Notes under the pieces: model-generated
The model's input: only the letters and a program-made list of their open reading frames with translations
Databases searched by the model: none
What the model was told of the DNA's origin: nothing
Part shown: positions 18,909 to 28,151 of the stretch, in pieces
How the letters are laid out: each line of letters begins with the position of its first letter
Numbering within the stretch: the first letter of the stretch is position 1
Translations under genes and position numbers: made by a program
From: JAOUEA01 sp963810915
Lineage (GTDB): Bacteria > Actinomycetota > UBA4738 > HRBIN12
Assembly: GCA_963810915.1 (NCBI GenBank)
Contig: CAWEPH010000014.1
Location: forward strand, 30,807-94,806
Length of the DNA stretch: 64,000 nt
Direction of reading: 5' to 3'

Positions 18909-19979
18909 ATGCCGAGACGCACGATCGACGGCGACCTCCCGGCGCCGATGCTCGCGAAGCTCCAGCCCGAGATGCCGACGGGCTCCGGCTGGACGTATGA
19001 GCCCAAGTGGGACGGGTTCCGCACGATCGCCGCGGTCGACGACCCGATCCCGCGGCTCGCGAGCCGCGACGGCCGGCCGCTGGGGCGCTACTTCCCCGAG
19101 CTCATCGAGCTGCTCGAGGCGGCGGACGGAGGACCGTTCGTGGCCGACGGGGAGATCGTGCGCGTCGACGGGGCGTCGATGGAGTTCGACCAGCTCCAGC
19201 TCCGCCTCCACCCGGCGGAGTCGAGGATCCGGAAGCTCGCGGGTGAGATCCCCGCATCCCTCGTCGTGTTCGACCTCATCCGCGAGGGCGACGACGACCT
19301 CGCGCCGCTCCCGCTCCGCGAGCGCCGAGCGCGTCTCGCGGGGCTGGCTCGACGGCTCGGCTGGGCGCAGGCTCCCGGCGACATCCCGACGATGCCGGCG
19401 TCGCCCACGATCCTCGTGGCCCCGTGGACCGACGACGTGTCGGTCGCGGAGGCCTGGTTCGCCGACGAGGAAGGCCTCGGACAGGACGGCGTGCTCGCCA
19501 AGCGCGAGGACCAGGCGTACCTGGCCGGGGAGCGCGGCTGGGTCAAGGTGAAGCACCGCCGCACCCTCGACGTGGTGGTGGGCGGGTACCGGCTCTCGAA
19601 GGAGGGCGATGGGATCGGGGCGCTCCTGCTCGGTCTCTACGGCGACGGCACCCTGCACTACGTCGGCCACACGTCGTCGTTCAAGGCCGCGGAACGCCGC
19701 GAGATCCTCGGGGTGCTCCGCGAGCTGGAGGGTGGGGTGAGCTTCGAGGGAGGGCGGGCGCCGGGCGGTCCGAGCCGGTGGACGGGGGGCAAGGATCCGG
19801 AGTGGGTCGCGATCCAGCCGATCCTGGTCTGCGAGGTCACGATCGACCGACTGCAGTACGGCCGCTTCCGCCACGCGGCGACGTTCGTGCGATGGCGCGA
19901 CGATCGGGACCCCCGGAGCTGCACCTTCGAGCAGCTGGGCGCCGACCCCCCGAGCTGGCCGGAGGAGCAGGGCAACTAG
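18909..19979 (+). CDS. ATP-dependent DNA ligase, LigC type
   Basis: A 356-residue stand-alone ATP-dependent ligase. Nucleotidyltransferase motifs appear in order: E-P-K-W-D-G-F-R (motif I; adenylated Lys33), F-V-A-D-G-E-I-V (motif III), D-G-V-L-A-K-R (motif IV) and W-V-K-V-K-H (motif V), followed by an OB-fold domain. This size and layout match mycobacterial LigC, a back-up ligase for end joining or base excision repair. It is convergent with a LigD-type polymerase gene, with both stop codons inside one short palindrome. No Ku gene lies in the window. Confidence 0.9.
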   Translation: MPRRTIDGDLPAPMLAKLQPEMPTGSGWTYEPKWDGFRTIAAVDDPIPRLASRDGRPLGRYFPELIELLEAADGGPFVADGEIVRVDGASMEFDQLQLRLHPAESRIRKLAGEIPASLVVFDLIREGDDDLAPLPLRERRARLAGLARRLGWAQAPGDIPTMPASPTILVAPWTDDVSVAEAWFADEEGLGQDGVLAKREDQAYLAGERGWVKVKHRRTLDVVVGGYRLSKEGDGIGALLLGLYGDGTLHYVGHTSSFKAAERREILGVLRELEGGVSFEGGRAPGGPSRWTGGKDPEWVAIQPILVCEVTIDRLQYGRFRHAATFVRWRDDRDPRSCTFEQLGADPPSWPEEQGN

Positions 19980-19994
19980 TCCGTTACGGACTAG
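19976..19994. repeat. Palindrome containing both stops of the convergent ligase and polymerase genes
   Basis: CTAGTCCG and CGGACTAG form a perfect 8-bp inverted repeat around a TTA loop. The ligase stop (19977-19979) lies in the left arm and the polymerase stop (19991-19993) in the right arm. It could act as a small bidirectional terminator, but there is no T-run on either side, so this role is uncertain. Confidence 0.5.
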
Positions 19995-21083
19995 GTGTCC
20001 GTGCGGGAGCGACCTCCTCGCCTGTTGCCCTTCTCGGCCTTGCGCATCTCTTCCCATTCGGCCACGCGGCGTGCGCGCGACGGGTTGACCCGGATGGGCT
20101 CGTCGTCTCCTTCGGGGAAGTGGGGAGGCCACGGCGCGTCGCCGAGGCCGCCCGCCGCATCGCGTTCCGCGAGCGCCAGGAGCGAGTCGAGCGTGCCGAC
20201 GTGCGCGTCGATGTCGGCGCCCGGGTCGCCGATGGTCTCCAGGCGATCGGGCACCGTCCGCACGGTGAAGCGTTCGGCATCGACGTCGGCGACCTCGTCC
20301 CAGGCCAGCGGCGTCGAGACGCGGGCGTCGGGCATCGGCCGGATCGAGTAGGCGCTCGCCACCGTGCGGTCGCGGGCGTTCTGGTTGTAGTCGAGGAACA
20401 CCCCCCGGCGCTCCTCCTTCCACCACGCGGTCGTGGCGACCCCCGGCATCCGCCGCTCCACCTCGCGGGCGAACGCGAGCGCGGCGCGACGGGTGTTCGT
20501 GAAGCCGTGCCGACGCTCGATGCGCGCGTTGACGTGGATCCCCCGCTTGCCGCTCGTCTTCGGGAACCCGGTGAGTCCGTGCTCGGCGAGCACGTCCCGG
20601 GCCATGAGCGCGACCTGCCGCACGTCGTCCCACGGAACGCCCGGCGTCGGGTCGAGGTCGACGCGCAGCTCGTCCGGGTGATCGACGTCGTCGGCGCGCA
20701 CGGGCCACGGGTTGCACTCCAGGCACCCGAGCGTGGCCGCCCAGACGAGCGCCGCCTCGTCATCCATCACCGGCATCAGCGCGTGCCGCCCGCTCGGGAA
20801 CGTGATCGTGGCGGTGCGGACCCAGTCGGGGGCGCCTTTCGGCAGCCGCTTCTGATAGAAGGAGCCCTCGCCGTCGTCGGCGACCCCCGCGGGGAACCGA
20901 TGCAGGATCGCGGGTCGCCGGCGGCATCCGGCCAAGGCGGCCTCGGCCACGCGCGCCCAGTACGCCGACGACCTCGAGCTTGGTGATCGGGCCGCCCGGT
21001 GCGTCCGGGAAGTAGACCTTGTCCGGGTTCGTCACCCGCACGTCGCGTCCTTGGACCTCGACGATATCGGCCGGCGTGGTCAT
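19991..21083 (-). CDS. LigD-type DNA polymerase/primase (PolDom), frameshifted once
   Basis: An archaeo-eukaryotic primase-superfamily polymerase as in the polymerase domain of LigD, used in bacterial non-homologous end joining. N-terminal V-T-N-P-D-K-V-Y-F-P is the family opening. Later blocks include F-Y-Q-K-R, the metal-binding D-L-D-P-T-P, T-S-G-K-R-G-I-H-V and R-P-M-P-D-A-R-V-S-T-P. The frame breaks once near 20960-20985; after it A-Y-W-A-R-V-A-E continues as expected. Start ATG at 21083. It has no ligase or nuclease domain, so polymerase and ligase are separate genes here, with the LigC-type ligase next door as probable partner. Confidence 0.85.
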
Positions 21084-21180
21084 CGTTCGAGCCTACCCTC
21101 GTGGCGCCAGGCGGTGTCGTCGCGCACGTCGCGGGTACGCTTCCCGTGCCTCGCGGCGCACCGATGGAGGTGGATCCGGA

Positions 21181-23819
21181 CTGGTAGAGACGACGCCGGC
21201 CTGGGCCGACGCACCGTCGGTCGACGTCGCCGCGACGATGCCGGTCGCCGGGCGTCCTGCAGGCGCTCGGCTCCGGCGCCGGACGGGCTCTCCTCGGCGG
21301 AGGCGGAGATCCGCCTCGCGCGCGTCGGACCGAACGCCGTCCGCACGCACCACGCGAGCGCGTGGCGCGTGTTCCTCGCTCAGGTGCGCAGTCCCTTGCT
21401 CCTCCTCCTGCTCGCCGCGGCCGCGGTCTCCGCCTTCGTCGGCGAGGGCGTGGACGCCGCCATCATCGGCGTCATCGTCGCGGCCTCGGTCGGGCTCGGG
21501 TTCGTGAACGAGTACCGCGCCGACCGGGCCGCCGAGGCGTTGCACTCGCAGGTCCGCCACATCGTCACCGCGCTCAGGGACGGATCGCCGACCGGCATCG
21601 AGATCACGCACCTCGTGCCCGGCGACGTGGTCCTGCTCGGCATCGGCGACCGTCGTGCCCGCCGACATGCGCCTCCTGAGCGCGGACGGGCTCGAGTGCG
21701 ACGAGTCGATCCTCACGGGGGAGGCGGAGCCCGTGAGCAAGGACGCTCGCGATCGACGGCGGCGAGGGGCCGGCCGACCCGTCGTCGCAGCGCGCTGTTC
21801 ATGGGGACCGTCGTGCATCGGGGGTCCGCGCGCGCGGTCGTCGTGACGACGGGACCGCGCACCCGGTTCGGACACATCGCGATGGGGTTGGGGGAGCGCC
21901 AGCCGCGCACCGAGTTCCAGGAGGGGCTCGCCCGCTTCTCCGGGCTCCTCGCCAAGGTCGCCCTCGTCCTCAGCGTCGCGATCCTCGCGATCAACCTGCT
22001 GCTCGGCCGTCCGTGGATCGACGCGATCCTGTTCGCGCTCGCGGTGGCGGTCGGCATCACGCCCCAGCTGCTGCCGGCGGTCGTCTCGACGAGCCTGGCG
22101 AGCGGATCCCATCGTCTCGCGGCGCGCAAGGTGCTCGTGAAGCGGCTCGTCTGCATCGAGGACCTCGGCGACATCGACGTGCTGTTCTCGGACAAGACCG
22201 GGACCCTCACCGAGGGGCGCGTGAGCTTCGATCGGGCGATCGATCGCGAAGGCGATCCCTCGGATGCCGTGATCGAGCTCGGGCTGCTCTGCAGCGAGGC
22301 CGGCGTCGCGGAGGGCGACGGCGCGAGCGGCGACCCTCTCGACCAGGCGTTGCGGGCGGGCGCCGGCGTCGCCTCCTCGGGATCCGACGGCGCGCGCCTC
22401 GGGGTCGTGCCCTTCGATCACGATCGGCGCTGCACCTCGGCGCTGGTGGAGCGCCAGGACGGGCGGATCCTGATCACGAAGGGTGCCCCGGAATCGGTGT
22501 TCGCGCGCTGCGCCGAGGTGTCCGAGACCGACCGGCGCATGGTCGACGCCGAGTTCGCGAAGGGCAACCGGGTGGTGGCGGTGGCGACGCGACCCGCGCC
22601 CGACCTCTCCACGGTGTCGGCCGCCGACGAGCGCGACCTGGTGCTCCGGGGGTACCTGATCTTCCTCGATCCCCCGAAGCGCTCGGCCTCGGCATCGGTC
22701 GCGCGGCTCCGCGACCTGGGCGTGGCGGTGAAGATCGTGACGGGCGACAACCCGGTGGTGGCCACGACCGTGTGTCGCGAGCTCGCGATCCCCGTCGACG
22801 GGGTGCTCACCGGCCCCGAGGTCGAGGCCCTCGACGACGATGGGCTCCTCGCCGCCGTGACCGGGGTCTCGATCTTCGCGCGCGTGAGTCCGGAGCAGAA
22901 GGCGCGGATCCTCCGGGCCCAGCGCACGGCGGGCTCCGCGGTGGCGTTCCTCGGCGACGGTGTGAACGACGCCCTCGCGTTGCACCACGCCGACGTCGGG
23001 ATCTCGGTCGACTCGGCCGTCGACGTCGCCAAGGACGCGGCCGACATCATCCTGCTGGAGCACGATCTCGATGTGCTCGCCGACGGCGTGGTGGAGGGCC
23101 GGCGCACCTTCGCCAACACGATCAAGTACGTGCGGATGGGCACGTCCTCGAACTTCGGCAACATGTTCAGCGTCACCGTCGCCTCGGCGTTCCTGCCGTT
23201 CCTGCCGATGCTCCCGTTCCAGATCCTGCTGAACAACCTGCTGTACGACACGAGCCAGCTCGCGATCCCGACCGACCACGTCGATGCGGAGCAGCTCCTG
23301 CGACCCTCGCATTGGGACGTGGCGGAGATCCGGCGCTTCATGCTGCGGTTCGGGCCGATCAGCTCGGCCTTCGACATCGCCTCGTTCGCGGTCCTGCTCT
23401 GGGTCTTCCACGCGACCGCGCCGGCGTTCCGCGCAGGCTGGTTCATCGAGTCGATCGCCACGCAGACGCTGGTGGTGTTCGTGATCCGCACCCTGCGCGT
23501 GCCGTTCCTGCGGAGCCGTCCCTCACGCACGCTCGCGGTCTCGGTGCTCGCCGTCGTCGTGGTGGGCATCGCGATCCCGCTGTCGCCGATGGCCGCCACC
23601 CTGGGGTTCGCGACCCCCCCGATCGGCTTCATGGCGTTGATGGTGCCCTTCGTCGCCGTGTACCTGGCGGCGGTCGACGTCGCCAAGCTCTTCTTCTTCC
23701 GCGAGGTGGCGCCGGCGCCGCGCAAGCTGCGACGGGCGCGACCCCATCGGATCCATCGCATCGCCGCCCGCTGGAGCCACCACGAGGCGTTGCCCGCTCC
23801 CCAGGTGCCCGCCGCCTAG
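21181..23819 (+). CDS. mgtA: Magnesium-translocating P-type ATPase (MgtA/P3B type), frameshifted
   Basis: About 880 residues of a P-type ATPase. The phosphorylation motif D-K-T-G-T-L-T-E (about residue 340), T-G-D-N, the hinge G-D-G-V-N-D-A and the C-terminal membrane block N-M-F-S-V-T-V-A-S-A-F-L-P-F-L-P-M fit the MgtA/MgtB group. The phrase C-I-E-D-L-G-D-I-D-V-L-F before the Asp is also typical. Frames shift near 21255-21285, 21650, 21745 and 21800, each time recovering conserved sequence such as E-S-I-L-T-G-E-A and F-M-G-T. The start is unclear: GGAGG at 21166-21170 precedes a CTG at 21181 in the right frame, with no ATG/GTG. It is convergent with mtkB; the two stops overlap in one CTAG. 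Confidence 0.8.
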
Positions 23820-24718
23820 GAGCCCGCGCCGCCTCGGCCCTCGCCGGACTCCTTCACGGCGCGCAGCACCGTGTCGCCGATCTCCGCGGGGTTGCGCACC
23901 ACCCGGTGGCCGTGGGACTCGATCGCGTCGAGCTTGGCCGTCGCCGTGTCCGCCTCGCCGCTGATCACGGCGCCCGCGTGGCCCATCCGCCGGCCGCGCG
24001 GCGCCGAGACGCCCGCGATGAACGCCACGAGCGGCTTCGTCATGTACTGCGCTGCCCAGGCCGCGGCGTCGACCTCCTGCTGGCCGCCGATCTCGCCGAT
24101 CATCACCACCACGTCGGTGTCGTCGTCGTTCTCGAAGGCCTGCATCACCGTCTTGAAGTCGGTCCCGTTGACCGGGTCGCCGCCGATGCCCACGCACGTC
24201 GACTGCCCGAGTCCCAGCGCGGTCATCTGCGAGACCGCCTCGTAGTTGAGGGTGCCCGAGCGGCTCACGACGCCCACCCGGCCCTTCAGGTAGATGTGGC
24301 TCGGCATGATGCCGACCTTGCACGCGCCCGGCGTGATGATGCCGGGGGAGTTGGGGCCGATGATCCGCGTGGAGCGCCCGGCGAGGTAGCGCTTCGTGCG
24401 CACCATGTCCTGCACGGGGACGCCGTCGGCGATGATCACCGCCACCTCGACGCCGGCGTCGACCGCCTCCAAGAGCGAGTCGGTCGCGACCTGGGGCGGG
24501 GTGAAGATGCCGCTCACCGTCGCCCCGGTCTCCTCGACCGCCTCCTCGACGCTGTTGAAGACGGGCAGGCCGAGGTGCGTGGCGCCGCCCTTGCCGGGCG
24601 TGACGCCCCCGACCACCTTGGTCCCGAACGCCATCGCCTCCTCGGCGTGGAACGTGGCGTGCTGGCCGGTGAACCCCTGGAAGATGACCCGCGAGTCCCT
24701 GTCGACGAACACGCTCAC
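23816..24718 (-). CDS. mtkB: Malate-CoA ligase alpha subunit (SucD-like), probable MtkB
   Basis: A 300-residue CoA-ligase alpha subunit. The N-terminal CoA-binding domain has G-V-T-P-G-K-G-G, and the catalytic phosphohistidine is H247 in G-R-R-M-G-H-A-G-A. Sequence alone fits either succinyl-CoA synthetase SucD or malate thiokinase MtkB. The malate assignment rests on context: it is the last gene of a run with malyl-CoA lyase, serine-glyoxylate aminotransferase, PEP carboxylase and hydroxypyruvate reductase. With MtkA it would make malyl-CoA from malate, CoA and ATP. The GTG start overlaps the mtkA stop (GTGA), implying translational coupling. The frame is intact. Confidence 0.82.
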   Translation of the reverse strand: MSVFVDRDSRVIFQGFTGQHATFHAEEAMAFGTKVVGGVTPGKGGATHLGLPVFNSVEEAVEETGATVSGIFTPPQVATDSLLEAVDAGVEVAVIIADGVPVQDMVRTKRYLAGRSTRIIGPNSPGIITPGACKVGIMPSHIYLKGRVGVVSRSGTLNYEAVSQMTALGLGQSTCVGIGGDPVNGTDFKTVMQAFENDDDTDVVVMIGEIGGQQEVDAAAWAAQYMTKPLVAFIAGVSAPRGRRMGHAGAVISGEADTATAKLDAIESHGHRVVRNPAEIGDTVLRAVKESGEGRGGAGS

Positions 24719-25890
24719 GCGGGCACCTCCTGGCGTCGACCGCGGCGACCGCCTTGGAGGCCGCGTCGTCGAGATCGTCGGCCTGGATCAGCGTCAGGCC
24801 GCTCTCGTCGAGGATCCGGCGGCCCTCCTCCACGTTGGTCCCGGCGAGGCGCACGATCACCGGCACGCGGATCTCCTGGTCCCGCGTGGCCTGCACCACG
24901 CCCTGCGCGATCCAGTCGCACCGGTTGATGCCCGCGAAGATGTTCACGAGGATCGCGCGCACGTTGGGGTCCTTCAACACGATGCGGAAGGCGTTCGCGA
25001 TCTTCTCGGGGCTCGCACCGCCCCCGACGTCCAGGAAGTTCGCGGGGCGGCCCCCGTGGTGCACGATCGCGTCCATCGTCCCCATCGCGAGGCCGGCACC
25101 GTTCACGATGCAGCCCACCGAGCCGTCGAGCGCGATGTAGTTCAGGCCGTGGCCGGTGGCCTCGACCTCCTTCGGGTCCTCCTCGTCGAAGTCGCGCAGC
25201 TCCACCACGCGGCCCTGGCGGAACAGCGCGTTGTCGTCGAAGCTCATCTTGCAGTCGAGCGCGACCAGCTCGCCGTCCTCGGTCTCGATGAACGGGTTGA
25301 TCTCGAGGAGCAGGCAGTCCTTGTCGCGGAAGAGCCGGTAGATGCGTCGCAGGAGGCGCGTGAAGGACGTGGTGCGGTTGCCCAGGCCGATCGCCGTCGC
25401 GACCTTCCGGCATTGGAAGTCGAGCAGCCCGACGCCCGGGTCGACGTACTCCTTGTGGATCGCATCGGGATGCGCGGCCGCGACCTCCTCGATGTCGACG
25501 CCGCCCTCGGCGCTCGCGATGACCACGATGCGTTGGGAGTCGCGGTCCACGACGAGCGAGAGGTAGAACTCGCGTTCGATCCGCGCCGCCCGTTCCACCA
25601 GGAGGCGACTCACGACCTGTCCGCGGCTGCCCGTCTGTTCGGTCACGAGCGTCGAGCCGAGCATCCGATCCGCGATCTCGGCCGTCTCGGCGGGCGTGTT
25701 CGCGATCTTCACCCCGCCCGCCTTCCCTCGGCCCCCCGCATGGATCTGGGCCTTCACCACCCAGCGGCTGCCGCCGAGCTCCTCGGCGACGCGCGCCGCG
25801 GCCTCGCGACGTGTAGATCACCTCGCCCCGGGGCGTCGGCACGCGGTAGGAGCGCAGCAGCTCCTTCGCCTGGTACTCGTGGATGTTCAT
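24715..25890 (-). CDS. mtkA: Malate-CoA ligase beta subunit (SucC-like), probable MtkA, frameshifted
   Basis: ATP-grasp beta subunit of a succinyl/malate-CoA ligase, about 390 residues. The start M-N-I-H-E-Y-Q-A-K-E-L-L is the family signature; K-A-Q-I-H-A-G-G-R-G-K-A-G-G binds nucleotide, and E-I-N-P, A-L-D-C-K-M-S-F-D-D and N-I-F-A-G-I-N-R-C-D-W follow. The C-D-W form after N-R, and overall wording, resemble methylotroph MtkA as I remember it more than SucC. Frames break near 25808 and again near 24735, just before the end; both look like single-base errors. The ATG overlaps the mclA stop (ATGA) and its TGA overlaps the mtkB start, so mclA-mtkA-mtkB are tightly coupled. Confidence 0.8.
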   Translation of the reverse strand: MNIHEYQAKELLRSYRVPTPRGEVIYTSRGRGARRRGARRQPLGGEGPDPCGGPREGGRGEDREHARRDGRDRGSDARLDARDRTDGQPRTGRESPPGGTGGADRTRVLPLARRGPRLPTHRGHRERRGRRRHRGGRGRASRCDPQGVRRPGRRAARLPMPEGRDGDRPGQPHHVLHAPPATHLPALPRQGLPAPRDQPVHRDRGRRAGRARLQDELRRQRAVPPGPRGGAARLRRGGPEGGRGHRPRPELHRARRLGGLHRERCRPRDGDDGRDRAPRGPPRELPGRRGRCEPREDRERLPHRVEGPQRARDPREHLRGHQPVRLDRAGRGAGHAGPGDPRAGDRAPRRDQRGGGPPDPRRERPDADPGRRSRRRGLQGGRRGRRQEVPA

Positions 25891-26869
25891 CGGTCACCTC
25901 CGCGCGTCTCGATCTGCTCGACCTGACGGATCAGGTTCTCGGCCATGCGGATCGACGCGGCGTCGATCAGCCGCCCGTCGAGCGAGACGGCCCCCTTGCC
26001 CTCCTTCGCGGCGTCCTCCATGGCCTGGAGGATCCGTCGGGCACGCTCCACCTCGGCGGGCGCGGGGGAGAAGACCTCGTTCGCGAGCGCCACCTGGGAG
26101 GGATGGATCGCCCACTTGCCCTCGCATCCCAGCGCGGCCGCGCGCCGGGCCGCGCTGCGGTACCCGTCGGCGTCGTTGAAGTCGCCGAAGGGGCCGTCGA
26201 TCGGACGGAGTCCCTCGGCGCGACACGCCGCCACCATCCGGCTGATGCCGAAGTGCCACTGGTCGCCCCAGTGCGTGTGGCGCGCGCCGGTCGCGGGGTC
26301 GGGGTCGGTGAGCACGGCGTAGTCGGGGTTGGCGCCGCCGATGTTCGTCGTGCGCGCCCGCACGCTCGCCGCGTAGTCGGCCACCCCGAAGACCATCGCC
26401 TCGAGCCGGTCGGGTCGCGCCCGGCTGATCGCCTCGACGTTCGCCATGCCGGCCGCCGTCTCGATCAGGATGTGGATCCCGATCCGCCCGGGCTCCCAGC
26501 CGTTGCGCTGCTCGATCTGGTCCAGCAGCGTGCCCACGAACGCCACGTCGCTGGGCGCGCCCACCTTGGGCACGAGCACCGTGTCCAACACGTCGACCGC
26601 GCGCCTCCACCACCTCGACGATGTCGCGGTAGCACCAGTGCGTGTCGAGCCCGTTCACGCGCACGCTCACCGCGGTCGTGGACCAGTCGTGCGCCCCCAG
26701 CGCCTCGATCACGTTCGCGCGCGCACCGCTCCTTGTCGTCGGGCGCGACGGCGTCCTCGAGGTCGAGGAACACGACGTCGGCGCCGAGGGTGGCGGCCTT
26801 CTCCATCGCGCGGAGGTTGGTGCCGGGGACGGCGAGCTCGCTGCGGTGCAGCCGGTCCTTGCGCGTCAT
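25887..26869 (-). CDS. mclA: L-malyl-CoA lyase (HpcH/HpaI, CitE superfamily), frameshifted
   Basis: About 325 residues. The enzyme cleaves malyl-CoA to acetyl-CoA and glyoxylate, the carbon-splitting step of the serine cycle. Blocks in order: L-H-R-S-E-L-A-V-P-G, F-L-D-L-E-D-A-V-A-P-D-D-K-E (metal-site acidic residues), R-V-N-G-L-D-T-H, I-E-T-A-A-G-M-A-N-V-E, F-G-V-A-D-Y-A-A-S, P-I-D-G-P-F-G-D-F and G-K-W-A-I-H-P-S-Q. The wording, especially the R-V-N-G-L-D-T-H and P-I-D-G-P-F-G-D-F blocks, recalls methylotroph MclA rather than citrate-lyase CitE. Frames break near 26715-26725 and 26590-26600. It begins 4 bases after the sgaA stop and its stop overlaps the mtkA start. Confidence 0.84.
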
Positions 26870-26873
26870 GGCG

Positions 26874-28021
26874 CTACCGGGGCAGCACGGCGTCGAACGC
26901 GGCGAGCACCCGATCGGCGGTCTCGCGGTTCGCGTTCACGCCCATCAGCCCCACGCGCCAGATCGGCGGCGCCTTGGGGCCGAGCCCGCCGCCGACCTCG
27001 ATGCCGTGCTCGCGCAGGATCCGGGTCTGGATCTCCTTGCCGTCCACGCCCTCCGGCACCTTGACCGCGGTGAGCTCCACGAGCTGGTGCTCGGGATCGG
27101 CGAGCAGCTCGAAACCGCGGCGCGCGGATCTCGTCCTGGAAGTACCGGCCGGCGTCCGCGTTGCGCGCCCACCGCGCCTCGAGTCCCTCCTCGAGGGCGA
27201 GGCGCACGCCCGTGTACAGCGCGTAGTACTGGAGGATCGGCATCGTGTGGTGGTAGGTGATCGGCCGGTCGATCCAGTACTTCGAGAGCTCCTCGAAGTC
27301 GTAGTAGTAGGGGACGGGCGCCGGTGTGCCGGCGCATCGCCTCGATCGGCCCGGTCGCTGATCGTCACGGGCGCGAGCCCGGGCGGGCACCCCAGGGCCT
27401 TCTGCGAGCAGGAGTAGGCGTAGTCGAGCCCCCACGCCGTCGGCCTCCACCGCCTGGCCGCCCAGCGAGGTCACGCAGTCCGCGTAGAGGAGGGCCTCGG
27501 ATCCTGCCGGCGCGCATCGCCTCGGCGAGCTCCTGCAGCGGGAACTCGGCGCCCGTGGAGGTCTCCGCGTGCACGACGCTCACGATCTTGGTGTCGGGGT
27601 GGGCCGCGAGCGTGTCCATGATCGCGTCCACCGAGACGATCTGGCCGAAGTCGGCGGTGAGCTCGGTCACGTTCGCGCCCACGCGGTGCGCGAAGTCGTT
27701 GAGGCGCGAGCCGAAGAACCCCCAGTGACAGCTGATCACATCGTCGCCCGGATCGACGAGGTTCATGAACCCGGCCTCCATCGCGGAGGTGCCGGAGGAC
27801 GAGAGCGAGAGCGTGAGACCCTGGTCGCCGCGGCGCCAGAGCGCGCGCAGCCCCGCGACGAGGTCCAGCAGGATGTCCCAGAAGTCGGGGTCGAGGTGCC
27901 CGTTCATCGGGAGCTGCATCGCCTCGAGCACCTTCGGGTGGACGTTGGAGGGGCCAGGGCCGCAGAGCAGCCGGTCGCCCGGGTCCAGCGCCGGGATCGT
28001 CGTGACCTGTCCTTCCGCCAT
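26874..28021 (-). CDS. sgaA: Serine-glyoxylate aminotransferase (class V PLP), frameshifted
   Basis: About 380 residues. It would transfer the amino group of serine to glyoxylate, giving hydroxypyruvate and glycine, the step that defines the serine cycle. The N-terminal block G-P-G-P-S-N-V-H-P-K-V-L and G-H-L-D-P-D-F open class V alanine/serine-glyoxylate aminotransferases. S-S-S-G-T-S-A-M-E-A binds PLP phosphate, H-A-E-T-S-T-G lies mid-protein, and Y-S-C-S-Q-K-A-L-G carries the Schiff-base lysine (readable in a second frame). The C-terminal G-G-L-G-P and L-M-G complete it. Frames break at about 27500, 27430, 27320 and 27120. The ATG at 28021 has GAGGGAGGG upstream. It is the first gene after the putative operator at 28066. 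Confidence 0.82.
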
Positions 28022-28065
28022 GGGTCCCTCCCTCATGTGCCGGCTCCGCGGACAGGAGACGGTGA

Positions 28066-28081
28066 TTGAACGGCCGTTCAA
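28066..28081. promoter_or_regulatory. Perfect 16-bp palindrome (TTGAACGGCCGTTCAA), putative operator of sgaA-mclA-mtkAB
   Basis: The two 8-base halves are exact complements. Size, symmetry and A/T-rich outer bases fit an operator bound by a TetR- or GntR-type dimer. It lies 45 bases upstream of the sgaA start codon and 12 bases downstream of a possible -10 box (28093-28098), where a bound repressor would block transcription. No regulator gene is adjacent. Confidence 0.6.
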
Positions 28082-28092
28082 ACGAGGGGCTG

Positions 28093-28098
28093 AGTATG
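28093..28098 (-). promoter_or_regulatory. Putative -10 box (CATACT) upstream of sgaA
   Basis: On the minus strand CATACTC precedes the palindrome. The same seven bases occur upstream of hprA (minus strand, 31787-31781) at about 36 bases from its start codon, so both may be read by the same sigma factor. No convincing -35 was seen. Confidence 0.3.
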
Positions 28099-28151
28099 GC
28101 ACAGGTCCGTGCCCGCACGGAAGTCGGGCCCCTGACCTGCGGACATGCGCG

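Noticed and set aside
23816..25890. Plain succinyl-CoA synthetase (sucCD) of the citric acid cycle
   Set aside because: Possible on sequence, but four-base overlaps with malyl-CoA lyase and linkage to serine-glyoxylate aminotransferase make malate-CoA ligase the better call; kept as the main alternative.
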